Made by a program: the position numbers and the translations under genes
Shown: piece after piece, positions 22,452 through 33,419 of the stretch
Layout: each line of letters starts with the position of its first letter
Numbering within the stretch: the first letter of the stretch is position 1
The notes under the pieces: model-generated
The model's input: only the letters and a program-made list of their open reading frames with translations
Databases searched by the model: none
Told to the model about the DNA's origin: nothing
From: Myrica gale
Taxonomy: Eukaryota; Streptophyta; Magnoliopsida; Fagales; Myricaceae
Length of the DNA stretch: 64,000 nt
Reading direction: 5' to 3'
NCBI GenBank assembly: GCA_963930655.1
Contig: OZ005617.1
Location: 7,442,501 to 7,506,500, forward strand

Positions 22452-22676
22452 CCACCATTTCGTCTCTATCAAGCATCAAAACGATACTTTATATATTACG
22501 CAACACAATTACTACAGTTAGTTTATTCTACTAATTAATACGGTGTCTTTCTATCTCAACGAAAATTTTCCTTCTTCTCTTTAAGATTTTTCTTTTCCAC
22601 AAAAAAAGAGCTTGAGTGGTGACCAAGATTACATGCATGTTTAGCTCCAAATAGTTTATTTCAAAATGTTTTGAAT
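22452..22676 (+). repeat. Downstream copy of the direct repeat, upstream region of the eight-cysteine gene
   Basis: Homologous to 13518-13716 in the same orientation, with small insertions in this copy. It ends 188 bp before the start codon at 22865, so it is the likely distal promoter of that gene. A TATA-like TTTTATAATAG lies closer, at about 22825-22835. Confidence 0.75.
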
Positions 22677-22864
22677 TGTGCCTTCCTACAATAGCTGTAA
22701 AAGCTTTCTACCCTCGAGATGAACACCAACCAAAAAATATTATTTTAGTTTGTGTCACCTTTCAATTGCCTATAAGAAAGATTGAAGGATTTAATTAAGC
22801 TTTCATTATCTTTTGTGGTTAAATTTTATAATAGCTAGGGAGGTTTCTCAAGTGGAAAAAATCA

Positions 22865-23302
22865 ATGGTTGGAAAATTCATTAGAAGCGTTATGGTGGTA
22901 ATGGTTATCATGGCTCTTGTTGAGGTTCATGAAGCTAATACCATTGCCCCTAAATCCTTTCGTACTGCTTCATTTCCCAACCCGCTTGCTCGTTTCTCTC
23001 AACTTGACAAAGCGGAGAAATCTGTCGGTGTTTGTCACGATGAGAAGATTCACCGTTGTGATGTTTGGCGAAAAAGAATAGGGCCGCTTGGCAGCCTTCC
23101 ATATCCGCTTTGTATTTCTTTAGCTTTTGTACGATGCACAACTCAGGCGATAGCTAATGGGGACCCTATGGCTAAGATCATGGAAAAATGCGTCTTTGAC
23201 TGCATCGCAAAACCAAATCCGGTATTTAAATGCGTCTTACAATGTTATGCAGACCACCCTCCCAAGATGGACTCCGATATGGAGAATATGCAGAATCCAT
23301 GA
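22865..23302 (+). CDS. Small secreted eight-cysteine protein, thionin-like/helical-hairpin pattern
   Basis: A single uninterrupted 145-codon frame. The start is the first ATG, in context AAAATCAATGG, with TATA-like TTTTATAATAG about 35 bases upstream. Residues 1-24 form a signal peptide (MVGKFIRSV, then hydrophobic VMVVMVIMALVEV, likely cut after HEA). The mature part has exactly eight cysteines at 57, 65, 83, 91, 109, 113, 123 and 127: C-x7-C-x17-C-x7-C-x17-C-x3-C-x9-C-x3-C. The last four follow the C-x3-C...C-x3-C pattern of alpha-helical hairpin peptides. No family could be named with certainty. Plant thionin-like or other defence/reproductive secreted peptides are candidates. It is the only gene here without transposon homology, and it has no stops or frameshifts, suggesting recent selection. 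Confidence 0.75.
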   Translation: MVGKFIRSVMVVMVIMALVEVHEANTIAPKSFRTASFPNPLARFSQLDKAEKSVGVCHDEKIHRCDVWRKRIGPLGSLPYPLCISLAFVRCTTQAIANGDPMAKIMEKCVFDCIAKPNPVFKCVLQCYADHPPKMDSDMENMQNP

Positions 23303-24442
23303 GCTTCAATATCTTTAAATGTGGTAAGATGTTCTTTACAAAGTCATGTATAAGTAAGAAGTACAACATAAGTTATACAGATCAAACTTAATTATTAATC
23401 TTTTTTTTTATCTCTTTCAAAAGAATACCTTTTGTTTTTTCACATTATTTGTGGTATATATAGCTATATGAACTATTTGTTGTCACTTGACAGAAAAATT
23501 CAAACACTTCTCCTGCTTACACATGATCTTAATTAATTCGTGTTTTTTCATTTCTACATTGTCAATTGGTGTTGCGGGTTTGCATATATGGATTTCCTCC
23601 TTTTTCACTAACGACACTATATTATCTAGGAAATTGTACTTTGCCCAATATTTTCTTGTAGATATACTTTAATTGTGATTTAACTCATTGGCTTTCTTAT
23701 AATTAGTACTTGATCAGAAGCGGCCTAGAAAAAAAAACCAACGACAGATATGTGTGCAAAGTGTTTTCCAAAGGAAAATGTGGTGGATATTTCTTTCAAT
23801 GTTATAGCAATAGGTAAAAAGAGATAAAAATGAAAAACCTAAATTTTAGACAAATAGGGAGAAGGTTTGAACGGTGAAGTAATCTATGACACGATCACTA
23901 GCTTAGGATGGTTAATTTGATATATATGTCATGTGATCCCACTTCTTTACATATACATGTAATATTCCTTGGTGCATGCGTGGCTACTACTCATTGTTTT
24001 TTTCATGCGCACTGTGGATAAAATATATGACAAATTATATTTTACGACTTCAAACTATCACTTGTCTCTCAAATACCCCATAAACTTTAACTCGTTATAA
24101 CTTACCTCTCAAACTATGCTTCTCATTACGATTCAATCCTCACACCCGCTGGAGTCGTTATGTCGAACGATTTCTGTCCCACATGATCTTCTCCACATGT
24201 GTAAAGAGAAAATTTTCCTTGTATGAGCCCTTTCCAGCTTTTTACAATTCATCTTACTATTTGTAGACCTAAGAAATAATATACGTATTTAGCTGATTTT
24301 TCTTTATAACAAAAAAGATGATTCACTTAAAATCAATTTATTTCAATCTTTTATATTCAACCTTTTTTTTCCTTTGTATATGACTAGAGTTCTACCAAAT
24401 CATGGGAAGTTGTTTTGTCACTAATTTCTCTATCTATTTCAT
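23303..24442. other. 3' flank of the eight-cysteine gene; no further gene recognised
   Basis: AT-rich sequence with no open frame of interest and no recognisable transposon. It is probably the least repetitive stretch of the window. Confidence 0.45.
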
Positions 24443-24730
24443 TTGTCGAAGCGATCACCATTATTGCTTGCTATATTTGGTTTTATGGTTCTAGGTTCAA
24501 TTGAAGGCTTCATGAGGCAACAAAGGCAGCTGGACTTGCTTGATAGAAGTTTTCAATTATCTCTTATTTCTCGCATTGAAGTTTGGCAGTTTAAGTTAAG
24601 GAATAATTTGTCATTCAGTGACAATATGATGTACGTATCAGCTGATATGATACCGTACGTATGTTGCGTATGTGTTTTAAGTACTTTTGTTGATTTGATC
24701 GGTTCAAACATGATCTTAGTTTATGGTTAA
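24443..24730 (+). other. Possible short ORF with a hydrophobic N-terminus
   Basis: Ninety-five codons opening from an alternative start, with a signal-like N-terminus (SPLLLAIFGFMVLGSIEG) and then RQQRQLDLLDRSF. It could be the first exon of a lost secreted-protein gene or chance. No homology is recognised, and the second half has low-complexity hydrophobic composition. It is listed because the signal-like start is in frame with a long open stretch. Confidence 0.2.
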
Positions 24731-25079
24731 TATATGGTTTGGGCACTACTGCTGCTATATGAAAATAATTCATATAAATGCATGTTATTATTACTTAATA
24801 TATAACATAAGATATATAGGTAAAATATATTAATTATTCATCGATCTGTGACCAACAAGATGTGAACGAAAGAATCAACTATTTTTATCATAACATTAAC
24901 TAGATATTCAACCTCAGATTCAAAAGAGAAACAGTGCATTAATTTGAACAACTATTTGCAATTAATGAATATCGTTTAATTCACCTATAACTAGTTTGAA
25001 CGAAATAGATCATTTGGGATATATATGCTTAATTTTTACCACAATTAAACTGCATGAATCTTAAATGTCATCCCATCTG
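24731..25079. other. No gene seen
   Basis: AT-rich flank left of CACTA element 4 remnants. CACTACTGC at about 24741 lacks the rest of a CACTA terminus and is not taken as one. Confidence 0.35.
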
Positions 25080-26013
25080 AAGCGTCATGTGTCTCGACTC
25101 CATCTTCTCATAGTTGTTTCAACTCGTCCACTAAAGGTCGCAGATATAATCTATATCATTTCCCGGTGACTTGCGACCTGGCATCAAAAGAGTCATCAAT
25201 GAAAATGAGACCTTCATACACTTTCATGGGGGTAAATTATATGGAAACACAACGACTGACCAAATACTATACACATTGCTCATGTTTCCGAACGGAGTGA
25301 ACCCGTCCGAAGCTAGACCAAGGCAGACATTGTGGGCATCTTGAACAAACCAACCATGATCCTTATCAAATTCTTCTAAACCAATGAATCTGCAGGATGC
25401 CTCATACTATCTCCATCGTCGATCCGGTTCTCCTTATATCATCTCATGTCATGAGCTACATCTTTTGTGGAAAACAAGCGTCTAAGTCTAGGAATCAAAG
25501 GGAAGTGACGCAACACCTTCCTAGGAATTCGATTGTGCAAGTTATCTTCAAATTTTCACTGAGACACCCCACATACCGGACATTTGTCTAACTCTCCGTT
25601 TTGCTTCCAAAACAACACACAATAATTATGACATGTATGAATCTTATCATAACTAAATCCAAGACCATTTCACAATTGTTTGGCCTGGTAATACGATCTT
25701 GATAATGTCTCCCCCTCTGGCAACACCTTTTTAATCAACTGTAACACCATATCAAATGCCTTAACCGAAAATTTATTCTCCGACTTCACATGCAACAGTC
25801 GGACAGTAAATGACAACTTACTAAACTTGGTACATCCAGGATATAGTTCAACCCCTCCAAAGTCGGACAGTAAATGACAACTTCCCATAACTTATCAAAT
25901 GGTGTCGAAGCCTTCCGTCCCGAAGTGGGGGTTTCCCTAATATGAGGGTTCTTCGTTTCAACTCCTATTGCGCCACTTTCTAACCCCTCACGAATATTAG
26001 TTAACATTTTCAT
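25080..26013 (-). pseudogene. TNP2-type transposase N-terminal half (Transposase_21), CACTA element 4
   Basis: Reading down from 26013: KLWEVVIYCPTLEG, YPGCTKFSKLSFTVRLLHVK, SYDKIHTCHNYCVLFWKQ, DKCPVCGVSQ, IPRKVLRHFPLIPRLRRLF, MRHPADS, VCLGLASDGFTPFGNMS and PGRKSPGNDIDYICD. This is the conserved start of Transposase_21. Interruptions include stops after QAKQL, after GVSQ, after AHDMR and within NLPP*KCMK, several at expected tryptophans (TGG-to-TGA). A short duplication GTCGGACAGTAAATGACAAC at 25799 and 25862 scrambles the frame near YPGCTKF. The C-terminal half does not follow on the left. Confidence 0.85.
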
Positions 26014-26480
26014 CGTCCCATCAGAGCTAAGCTATCTCCCCCCAATCCCCAAGTTCACGCACCAGCGTTGGGGGCGGACGTCAACAACGATAGTTGTATG
26101 ACATCACCCACCAAAACTAGTAGTATACTCAGAAGACAAAAGGTAAATGATAACGAACTTCCTCTAAGACTGGACAGGACACAAATACCGAACTCATCCA
26201 ACCATCAATACACAATCTCAAATTGTCCATAATTCTGACAATTCAAGGGTTATTACTCGATAAATGCATATTTATCGCGTCTTAACCCTTGAACGGGTTT
26301 AAGGGTATACACATTATAAGCCAAAAATATACCCAAACAGAACAAGTCAAAACACTCAAATATTCATCCTTCATGCTTCTCAAACTTCATAATTCATTTC
26401 CATAACTCAAGCACTTCAATAATCAAACATGTAAACATGATCATTAACTTTGCACACTGCCTTAACTAGTGACCGATCGC
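26014..26480 (-). other. 5' non-coding region of CACTA element 4
   Basis: No gene. It holds a degenerate form of the TGTCCA...TGGACA inverted repeat (26224-26240) followed by CAATTCAAGGG, in the same relative position as in elements 2 and 3. This places the 5' side of element 4 here, on the minus strand. Confidence 0.45.
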
Positions 26481-26622
26481 ACCGTAGACATTTTCCTCCC
26501 ACTGGCATGATGTTGTCCTGTGACCAAATAAATCAATATTAGTGAGAAAAAAACACAATGAATTATGTTACTCAAAATGAATATAAAAAAACAAAAAGTA
26601 AATTTTAAACGATAAAGTTACG

Positions 26623-27321
26623 TTAGTCCTCGGAGTCATATTTTTCATAATCACTACAATCTTCACTAAATTTTAGTTCACGTTGTTGTGGAACACTCTC
26701 ATCGGTTATCGGCACAGAAGCATCGACGTCATTCTAGTCAACAGGATCATCTTAAAGGAGCTCAAGTCCACAAAAAGCTCAATAGATTCATTCTCCTAGT
26801 ATGCTTCACGGTTCTTCTCCATCTTCACTAGCTTCCTCCTCAGAAGGTAGAAAATCATACGTGTTTCTCGGGGTAATCTTCTGAACAATCTTCCTTTGAC
26901 CGCCCAACTTCATATCATCGATATAAAACACTTGATTCCCCTGAGATGCTAGTACGAACGGGTCGTCTTTGTACCACTTTCGGGATGTATTAATACTAAC
27001 AAACCAACCACTTTTATCAAGACCTAAGTATTGATTACTCAAGTGAAACTAGTCACATTGAAGAACATAGACTAAATTCCCCAGAAAATAACGCAACGCA
27101 TAAATATCAACGACCTGACCATAAAAATCAACATCTTCCCCAGCATGGTCTCCTGGAATAACCACACCACTATTCTGAGTATTACAAAATTGTTCAAGAA
27201 TGACCATGTGAAACCTAACTCCATTCACCACACACCATGAATAACAAAGTGCACGTTGATTCGAACCGAATGCTAGTGCATACAAATCGTCCGACACTGA
27301 GCCCGAATTTTCATTACACAT
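26623..27321 (-). pseudogene. DUF4216 and acidic tail of CACTA element 3 transposase
   Basis: It reads NSGVVIPGDHAGEDVDFYG, ALRYFLGNLVYVLQCD, then after a stop NTSRKWYKDDPFVLASQGNQ and KIVQKITPRNTYDF, ending in a decayed acidic tail with a TAA at 26623-26625. It is highly similar to 18748-19488 of element 2. At positions where element 2 has stops, this copy keeps glutamine (EQFCNTQ, FYGQV, LASQG, GGQRK), so the two copies give each other's missing residues. Few stops break it. Confidence 0.85.
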
Positions 27322-27526
27322 ATTTTGAATCTATAATAATAAACACGTGTTAATTAAAAATAAAAAGATCAATAAAATTAGAAATATCATAGAGATAAAC
27401 CTAAAATAATAAATACAAATTTTCATTGCTCGGTAAAAAGAAATAAAATATTTTATAAGAAATTATTATATAATGAACTGATAAGTGCTTAAATGAGCAA
27501 ATATTCATAAAAACACTTACTTTATG

Positions 27527-28397
27527 TTGACTGATTTATGAACAGTTGTTGAGTACGTACCACTGAGCTTTTGTAAATTTCATTCTAATAAAATCTTTGA
27601 CCTATACCAACTCTCAGCAGGAGAACACTTTGAGTAAATACAGAAAGACAACAACTTTGATCATCCATGTCGGCATAATTATGATCTTTTCTATTGAATC
27701 TCTTCTCAATGGTACCAAGATACATTGAGCAAAAATATAGAAATTCATTTAACACATAATTCTCTGATATGGAGCCCTCAGACAGTGCCTTGTTCTAAAC
27801 AGAAAGCTTCATCTTCCCCATATATCTCTCCATTGGATACATCCATCGCCATTGAACTGTACCTGCAAGTTTCACTTCCCGAGGTTAAGGAACAGCTTAA
27901 TGAACCATAATAGTAAAAAATGATGGAGGGAATAAATGATCCAAATTGCTAAGAATCATTCTAATGTCCTTCTCTAACTAATCCACAATGTCTAAACGTA
28001 TTGTTCTCAAGCACAAGTCATGAAAGAATAAGCTCAACTCAGTCAAATTTGTACACACTCCGGGCACTAACAACCCATGTATCGTTGCCAGTAACAATCG
28101 TTGCAGCAAGACATGTGAGTCGTGACTCTTCATACCCATTAGCTTCCCTTCTCTTATATTCACGCAACAGGATATATTAAAGGCGTATCCAACTGGAAAA
28201 TTAACCTCCTTCAGCGATTCACAACACTTATTACAATCATCCTTCGTTAAAGTAAAGTTACTCGAGGCATCACCTCGTACTGACTCTGAACTTACAAATG
28301 CAACTCCTTTTTAATGCTCATTAATGCCAAGTCCCTCTGAGCACTAGTATTGTCTTTCATCTTACCATCAATGTTCATCAAAGTTCCCAGCACATTG
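27527..28397 (-). repeat. Tandem duplication in CACTA element 3, copy 1 (871 bp)
   Basis: Starts TTGACTGATTTATGAACAG and is repeated directly at 28398 with the same internal order. It is the longer copy; it keeps about 115 bases (about 27655-27770) that the other has lost. Confidence 0.88.
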
Positions 28398-29155
28398 TTG
28401 ACTAATTTATGAACAGTTGTTGAGTACGTACCACTGCACTTTTGTAAACTTCTTTCTAATCAAATCTTGACCTATACCAGCTCTCAGCAGGCGAACACTT
28501 TGAGTAAATACAGAAAGACAACAACTTAGCAAATGCCCTCAGACCGTGCCTTCTTCTTAACGGAACGCTTCATCTTCCCCATATATCTTTCCATTGGATA
28601 CATCCACCGATATTGAACTGGACCTACAAGTTTCACTTCCAGAGGTTAATGAACAGCTAAATGAACCATAATAGTGAAAAATGATGGAGGGATAAAATGA
28701 TCCAAATTGCTAAGAATCATTCTAATGTCCTATAACTTATCCACAATGTCTAAATGTATTATTTTCAAGTACAAGTTTCTGAAGAATAAGCTAAACTCAG
28801 TCAACGTTGTACACACTCGGGCACTAACAACCCGTGTATCATTGCCAGTAACAATCGTTGCAGCAAGACGTGTGAGTCGTGGCTCTTCATACCCATTATC
28901 TTCTCTTCTTTTATATTCATGCAACAGGATATATTAGAGGCATATCCAACTGGAAACTTAACATCCTTCAGCCCTTCACAACACTTCTTACAATCATCCT
29001 TCGTTAAAGTAAAGTTACTCGAGGCATCACCTCGTGCTGACCCTGAACTTACAAATGCAACTCCTTTTTAATGCTCACTAATGCCAAGTCCCTCTGAGCA
29101 CTAGTATTGTCTTTCGTCTTACCATCAATATTCATCAAAGTTCCCAACACATTGT
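28398..29155 (-). repeat. Tandem duplication in CACTA element 3, copy 2 (758 bp)
   Basis: Same sequence as copy 1 with scattered substitutions and a deletion of about 115 bp near 28528. The divergence shows the duplication is old. Confidence 0.88.
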
Positions 29156-29499
29156 CGCAAATATTCTTCTCTATGTGCATGACATCCAAATTATGTCGAA
29201 GTTTCAAAATCCAACTTTTATCCATATTGTTCCTTCAAAGACAAAAATACAAACAATAATGCAAACAATAAGACAAACAGTAATGCAAACAATGATGACA
29301 TTCACACTCGACTCCATTTCTTCGGATGATAGGTCCTATCTCATTCAAGTATACAATATCACGTAATGCACGTAATTGACCTGACTATTGTGACCGATGC
29401 TTTAAAATTTTCGACGATATTTCCCCTCAGTCCCTATATAAACGCTTACAACATTGAGTATAAACACCCATCATTAAAGGAAAGTATGCAAGCTCAATG

Positions 29500-30330
29500 C
29501 TGAATGTGTAACCGGAAAACAAAAGGATATTTGCATTGGAATTTCTAAACATATCTGGTACAATAGTAGATACAAGTACACACATTACTCATATTGTAAA
29601 CTCAAACTGTCCATAACATGGACACTTCAAGAATTACACCGAGTTCGTTATCCGAACTCCGTTTAATTCTTAAACGAGGGCTAAGGCTACTAAATGAATG
29701 CATCAACATCACAACAAAACACGTTCAGACGCTCATAACCGTCTGAACAAAAAATATAAGCATTTGAACCTATTTTGGACGATAAATTGAGTCCGGATGG
29801 TACATTAATCGTCCAGACTGTAATTGTCAAACAACAATGTTCTTCGACAAACAAATGAGATTTTCAACACAAATTCATGTAAAAATCAACCCAAATGTCA
29901 AATATTTCAATATAACACATCACAACCAACTCCAAACTCAATTACGATCATTTTAGACCCTAAAAATTCGAAAAACACATACTTTGATATCCTAAAATCC
30001 ATGCTTTTCATCCTAAAATAAAAACAAATTTAAACCCATTAATCTTGAATTCAATTCAATCCAAAATCCCAAATGAGTTGCTTATTTCACACCATTTTCA
30101 ATGAGATTGACGTCTTAAATCAGCTTTCCTATTCTCCTCTTAGTCAAATCTCTCCAATTTCTTAGTTATGGTTGTTTTTGCTATACTGTCCGCGATTTCT
30201 CATCTTTCAAACCAATAAACCAGTTCAGACAGAACTAATATCGTTCTGACGCCTACGTGTAAAATTTTTTGAGGAAAAAAATGACGCCTCTATTTTCACA
30301 CCGTCCGCACGAAAAGTTACAGCTGGCGAC
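29500..30330 (-). other. Conserved 5' non-coding block of CACTA element 3
   Basis: The complement aligns along its length with 17220-17960 of element 2 (e.g. GCAACTCATT, CAATCTCATTGAA, TTTAGGGTCTAAAATGAT-like sequence). It includes the TGTCCA-N5-TGGACA inverted repeat at 29608-29624. No coding frame is conserved, so it is probably leader and first-intron sequence of the transposase gene. Confidence 0.6.
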
Positions 30331-31510
30331 ACTGTTTTAGTACAAGAAAGAGACTAACAAAGCATAAGTAATAACAACGAAAATACATAAACCAAAGACT
30401 AGTCCAAATCATGACGACGAACTGGCTCGTCGAGATGTTGTCCGATAGCATAGCGAACATGCTCCATCCATTTCTCCATAATATCCACCTTTATATGAGT
30501 GTTCGTAGCTGTATCGATACGATATGGAGAGACTAATGCAATTGAGACACTTGTTCTCCCACATAAATCAGTTACATCAACGTAGCATTCAGCTCCTCCC
30601 AAAAACCTCTCTCCGTTAGAGCAAAATTATTCTCTAGAGTGGTCAAGTGGGTATGGAGATCCTTGCACAACACGTGTCGGATCCACTATCGTCCACACAG
30701 TCTATGCCCTAGCCTCGGTGATGCTTTTTCCAAAGCGATCCATGGGCAACCTACCAAAAACCGTTCAAACATCAACAAAGTCCGATCAATACAATTTGAG
30801 AACAAATAAATATTCAATAAACTTCACGCAAAACCGTTCAGACGGATTAACAGTCATCCGCTAAAAAAAGATGTTGTTTCATAAAGAAACGTCCTCACGC
30901 CATTCATGTCATCCGAACCGTTTGAATTACCTATACACCGTTCGGACTTCTACAGTAAACATTTGAACTGCAATTGTCGAAAAACAGATCCTTCGTCAAT
31001 CACACGCCCACAGACTCATTTCAATCCCAAAAACAATCGTTTTTGTCACCCTTTTCGCACCCAATCAACACCAAATATGTTTCTATGCTACCCAAAGCAT
31101 TAAACAATCAACAATCAAGTAAAGCAACACATTTTTACTCAAAACCCGCATAAACCGTAAAACACAGTACCTGAGAAAGTTTTCAAATCCCAAAGATGTG
31201 CTCCAATCCATCCAAAGTTTGAGGAATCTATGTTTGACCCTCCTCCTCAATGATTAAAATAACTTTTTAAGAAGAAATCTGAGCTAAGCTGAAATGGAGA
31301 GGATTTTAGGTGTTTTCGAGAAAGTTTTCTAATGAAAACCAGTTTCTAGGTTTATGCCTCTTAATTCCTCGAAAAAGACATCCAGATAGTAATAAGTTAA
31401 GTCTGCACGCTGTCCCATGAAAATTTAACGATGTCGTTTATACAACAACAATCGTCCGAATAGTTAAACAGACGTTCGAATGCTACCAAAAGTTAAAAAA
31501 CTGTCCGAAA
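29690..31510. repeat. Subterminal repeat clusters of CACTA element 3
   Basis: GTTCAGACGG, CGTCTGAAC, ACCGTTCGGAC and CGTCCGAAT-like motifs in both orientations occur near 29730, 29760, 29815, 30230, 30305, 30835, 30945, 31385, 31455 and 31500. The spacing and motif match elements 1 and 2. Confidence 0.7.
30399..30720 (-). pseudogene. Unrecognised ORF remnant between subterminal clusters of CACTA element 3
   Basis: A 67-codon frame (30602-30399), YVDVTDLCGRTSVSIALVS then a helical KVDIMEKWMEHVRYAIGQHL, with decayed coding-like sequence upstream to about 30720. Its place, flanked by subterminal motifs and upstream of the transposase, matches the extra ORF of element 2. The helical end resembles that ORF's DMDDRWKKEVRSSF. 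Homology between the two is plausible but not shown. Confidence 0.4.
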
Positions 31511-31536
31511 GGTTAAACATGTCCTTTTATTAATTA

Positions 31537-31555
31537 TGTGTGTGTGTGTGTGTGT
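31537..31555. repeat. (TG)n microsatellite
   Basis: Nine to ten TG units just outside the last subterminal motif of CACTA element 3, followed by ATATATATAC. Confidence 0.9.
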
Positions 31556-31556
31556 A

Positions 31557-32710
31557 GATATATATACATCAATAATTTTGATACTACATTTATTAATTAT
31601 ATACCATCAAGCAAAAAAATATTATTAAAACTTGAAACACAACTAAACTTCACATAATGTCAAACTTAATTATTAAAACTTGAGGGAGGATTATCTTGAA
31701 TAAATGTGTATTTTTTAAATAATATCGTGCACAAAAAAAGATATTGAAACCTTGCACGAAAAATACAGTGTAACGCTCATTCAAACGGATCAAAGTTTAA
31801 AAAAAACTGAAGCAAACCCATACGAAGCAAGTCAAGAAACACTGAGAAAAATAGGAGCATTGAACGAAAGAGTACGGACTCGCTCACAAAATGCGTATCT
31901 AAACAAGGTGAATACGAGTCGTGAAAACGAATTATTGGAGTGCTTTCTCTAGGGTTTTGAGAGACAATTTGAGCAATATAGAGAGAGAACTAGAGTCACT
32001 GTGTATTACTTGCCTTCTTTGGTGTTTCAAAGAGAGATCAAAGAAGCGCAGAGGAAGAGTCGTGGAGGGAAATGGCTAGTTGTCAAGGAAATTTATAAGG
32101 AATAGACTTTTAGGCTTGGAAAGTACGTTCCATGTATTTCTACGCTACTTCACCAAGCATGTACATTCTTGGTAACAAAATTCCTTTTTGTAATTTTGTT
32201 CAATCATTACTGTAGAAATTGATTTAAATACATGAATAAATTTTGCAACCTGGCTGAAATGATTTAAATACATGAATAAATTTTAATTTTTAATAGTTTG
32301 GAAATTTAATTTTTAGTCCTCATGTTTTACTCTCTTTTATTAAATAGTCATTAAATTTAAAAAATTAAAATTTAATTACGTAATTTTTAATCTCTTAAAA
32401 AAATTCCGATCGTTTACGAATTAAATACAATAAAGTAAAACTTCACAAAATGTCAAGCTTACAAGCTTTCCATTTCACAGAGAACGAGAAAGGATTATCT
32501 TAAAGAAATGTGTATTTTATGACTTTATTAGATTCATTATAATAATTATGTATATATACTTCAATAATTTTGATACTACATTTATTAATTATATACCATC
32601 AAGCAAAAAAAAATATTAAAACTTTTGAAATAAAGTAAAACTTCACAAAATGTCAAGCTTAACACCTTTCCATTTCAGAGAGAATGATGGAGGATTATTT
32701 TGAAGAAAAG
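31557..32710. repeat. Dispersed direct repeats, no gene
   Basis: A block containing TTTTGATACTACATTTATTA and TATATACCATCAAGCAAAAA occurs at about 31570-31620 and again at about 32565-32615. A linked block (ACTTCACAAAATGTCAAGCTT) occurs at about 32430 and 32640, and in a variant form at 31650. The order suggests repeated duplication of a sequence of about 150-200 bp. A 66-codon frame at 31752-31952 shows no conserved motif. Confidence 0.6.
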
Positions 32711-33419
32711 TGAGACCCCAACTTTTTCTATCTTTGTATAAGAATTATGACTCCTTAAGTTGTGCTCTAATTATTGAGAAAGGCAGGTATCGGGGAATTA
32801 ATCTAAGGTTATGTCTTGGTGAAGATTTCCCCTAGCATTTTGTGCATCTATAATTGTAATTGAATTGATATGTTGTTGTAGTTTTGACAATATTGAAATT
32901 GAGTATTTGGGGATTTAGTTGAAATATTTGGAGGATCACAATTAGGGTGTTGGAATAGGAAGATTTTTAGCACCATGTTTTTAGATAACATTGCGCACGA
33001 TCAGCGGGCGACAGGCGCTCGAGCGGCCTTAAGAAAATATGATGGACAGTGTCTTGTCGTTTGACCAACGCTCGACAGGTGCTCGAGAGGCCCTTGGGAA
33101 TTCTACGCAGTGAGTTGGACAGCAAGTTGGCGCTCGACCGGTGCTCGACAGGCGCTCGAGTAGGACCTATTAAAATTCCATATATGATGAATTTAGAGTT
33201 CCAATTGAAGACTTGTGAACCCTAACATTGAGGATAGTTGTATAAGCTTAGTTAAAAAGTTTATTGAGGTTAATATGGTGGGAAGTCGATAGACATTAGC
33301 CCAGACAAGGTATGATGTAAACTATTGAATAAGGGATAAATGATGGAATTGATGGTCAATAGTCCATGCATGGTAAGATTTAAAAGTGGAACAAGGAGAA
33401 TAGAATTCGACATGATGTA
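32711..33419 (+). repeat. Truncated gypsy LTR fragment (E), related to LTR D
   Basis: It starts GTGAGACCCCAACTTTTTCT and follows the same course as the LTR starting at 33420 (shared GTTATGTCT...AATTTTCCCCTA-like block). It includes a CTCGA-rich module (33000-33165). No inner boundary or partner is seen, so it is a fragment of a related, older LTR. Confidence 0.5.
33000..33165. repeat. GCTCGAGC module cluster in LTR fragment E
   Basis: Three modules of the form CGCTCGACAGG(C/T)GCTCGAG: near 33005, 33068 and 33133, about 60 bases apart. The same module family appears at 34480-34690, 39060-39100, 49186-49285 and 57575-57725. Confidence 0.85.

Larger units (their letters stand above)
27527..29400 (-). 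pseudogene. Transposase middle region (end of Transposase_21, DUF4218) in two tandem copies, CACTA element 3
   Basis: Both copies encode MNIDGK(M/T)KDNTSAQRDLAL, HGLLVPG..., LFFHDLCLRTIRLDIVD and a DUF4218 block (WRWMYPMERYMGKMK, KARSEGSISENYVLNEFLYF, CSMYLGTIEKRFNRK), ending near VVRTQQLF. Stops are frequent in both. Upstream (29160-29400) is decayed sequence compatible with the VMHIEKN motif that precedes this part in TNP2 proteins. Confidence 0.75.
26481..31510 (-). mobile_element. CACTA element 3, minus strand, rearranged remnant
   Basis: From right to left: subterminal repeats (31510-29690) around an unrecognised ORF (30720-30399), a 5' non-coding block homologous to element 2 (30330-29500), transposase middle sequence duplicated in tandem (29400-27527), then DUF4216 and acidic tail (27321-26623). 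The N-terminal part of the transposase is missing, and no second gene is seen before element 4 begins. No CACTA termini were found, so the ends are where the motifs stop. Confidence 0.65.

Noticed and set aside
24738-24750. CACTACTGC as a possible CACTA terminus for elements 3/4
   Set aside because: It lacks the CACTACAAGAAAA continuation, subterminal motifs and a partner terminus.
31752-31952. 66-codon plus-strand frame as a gene
   Set aside because: No motif, no signal peptide, alternative start only, and it lies among degenerate duplicated sequence.
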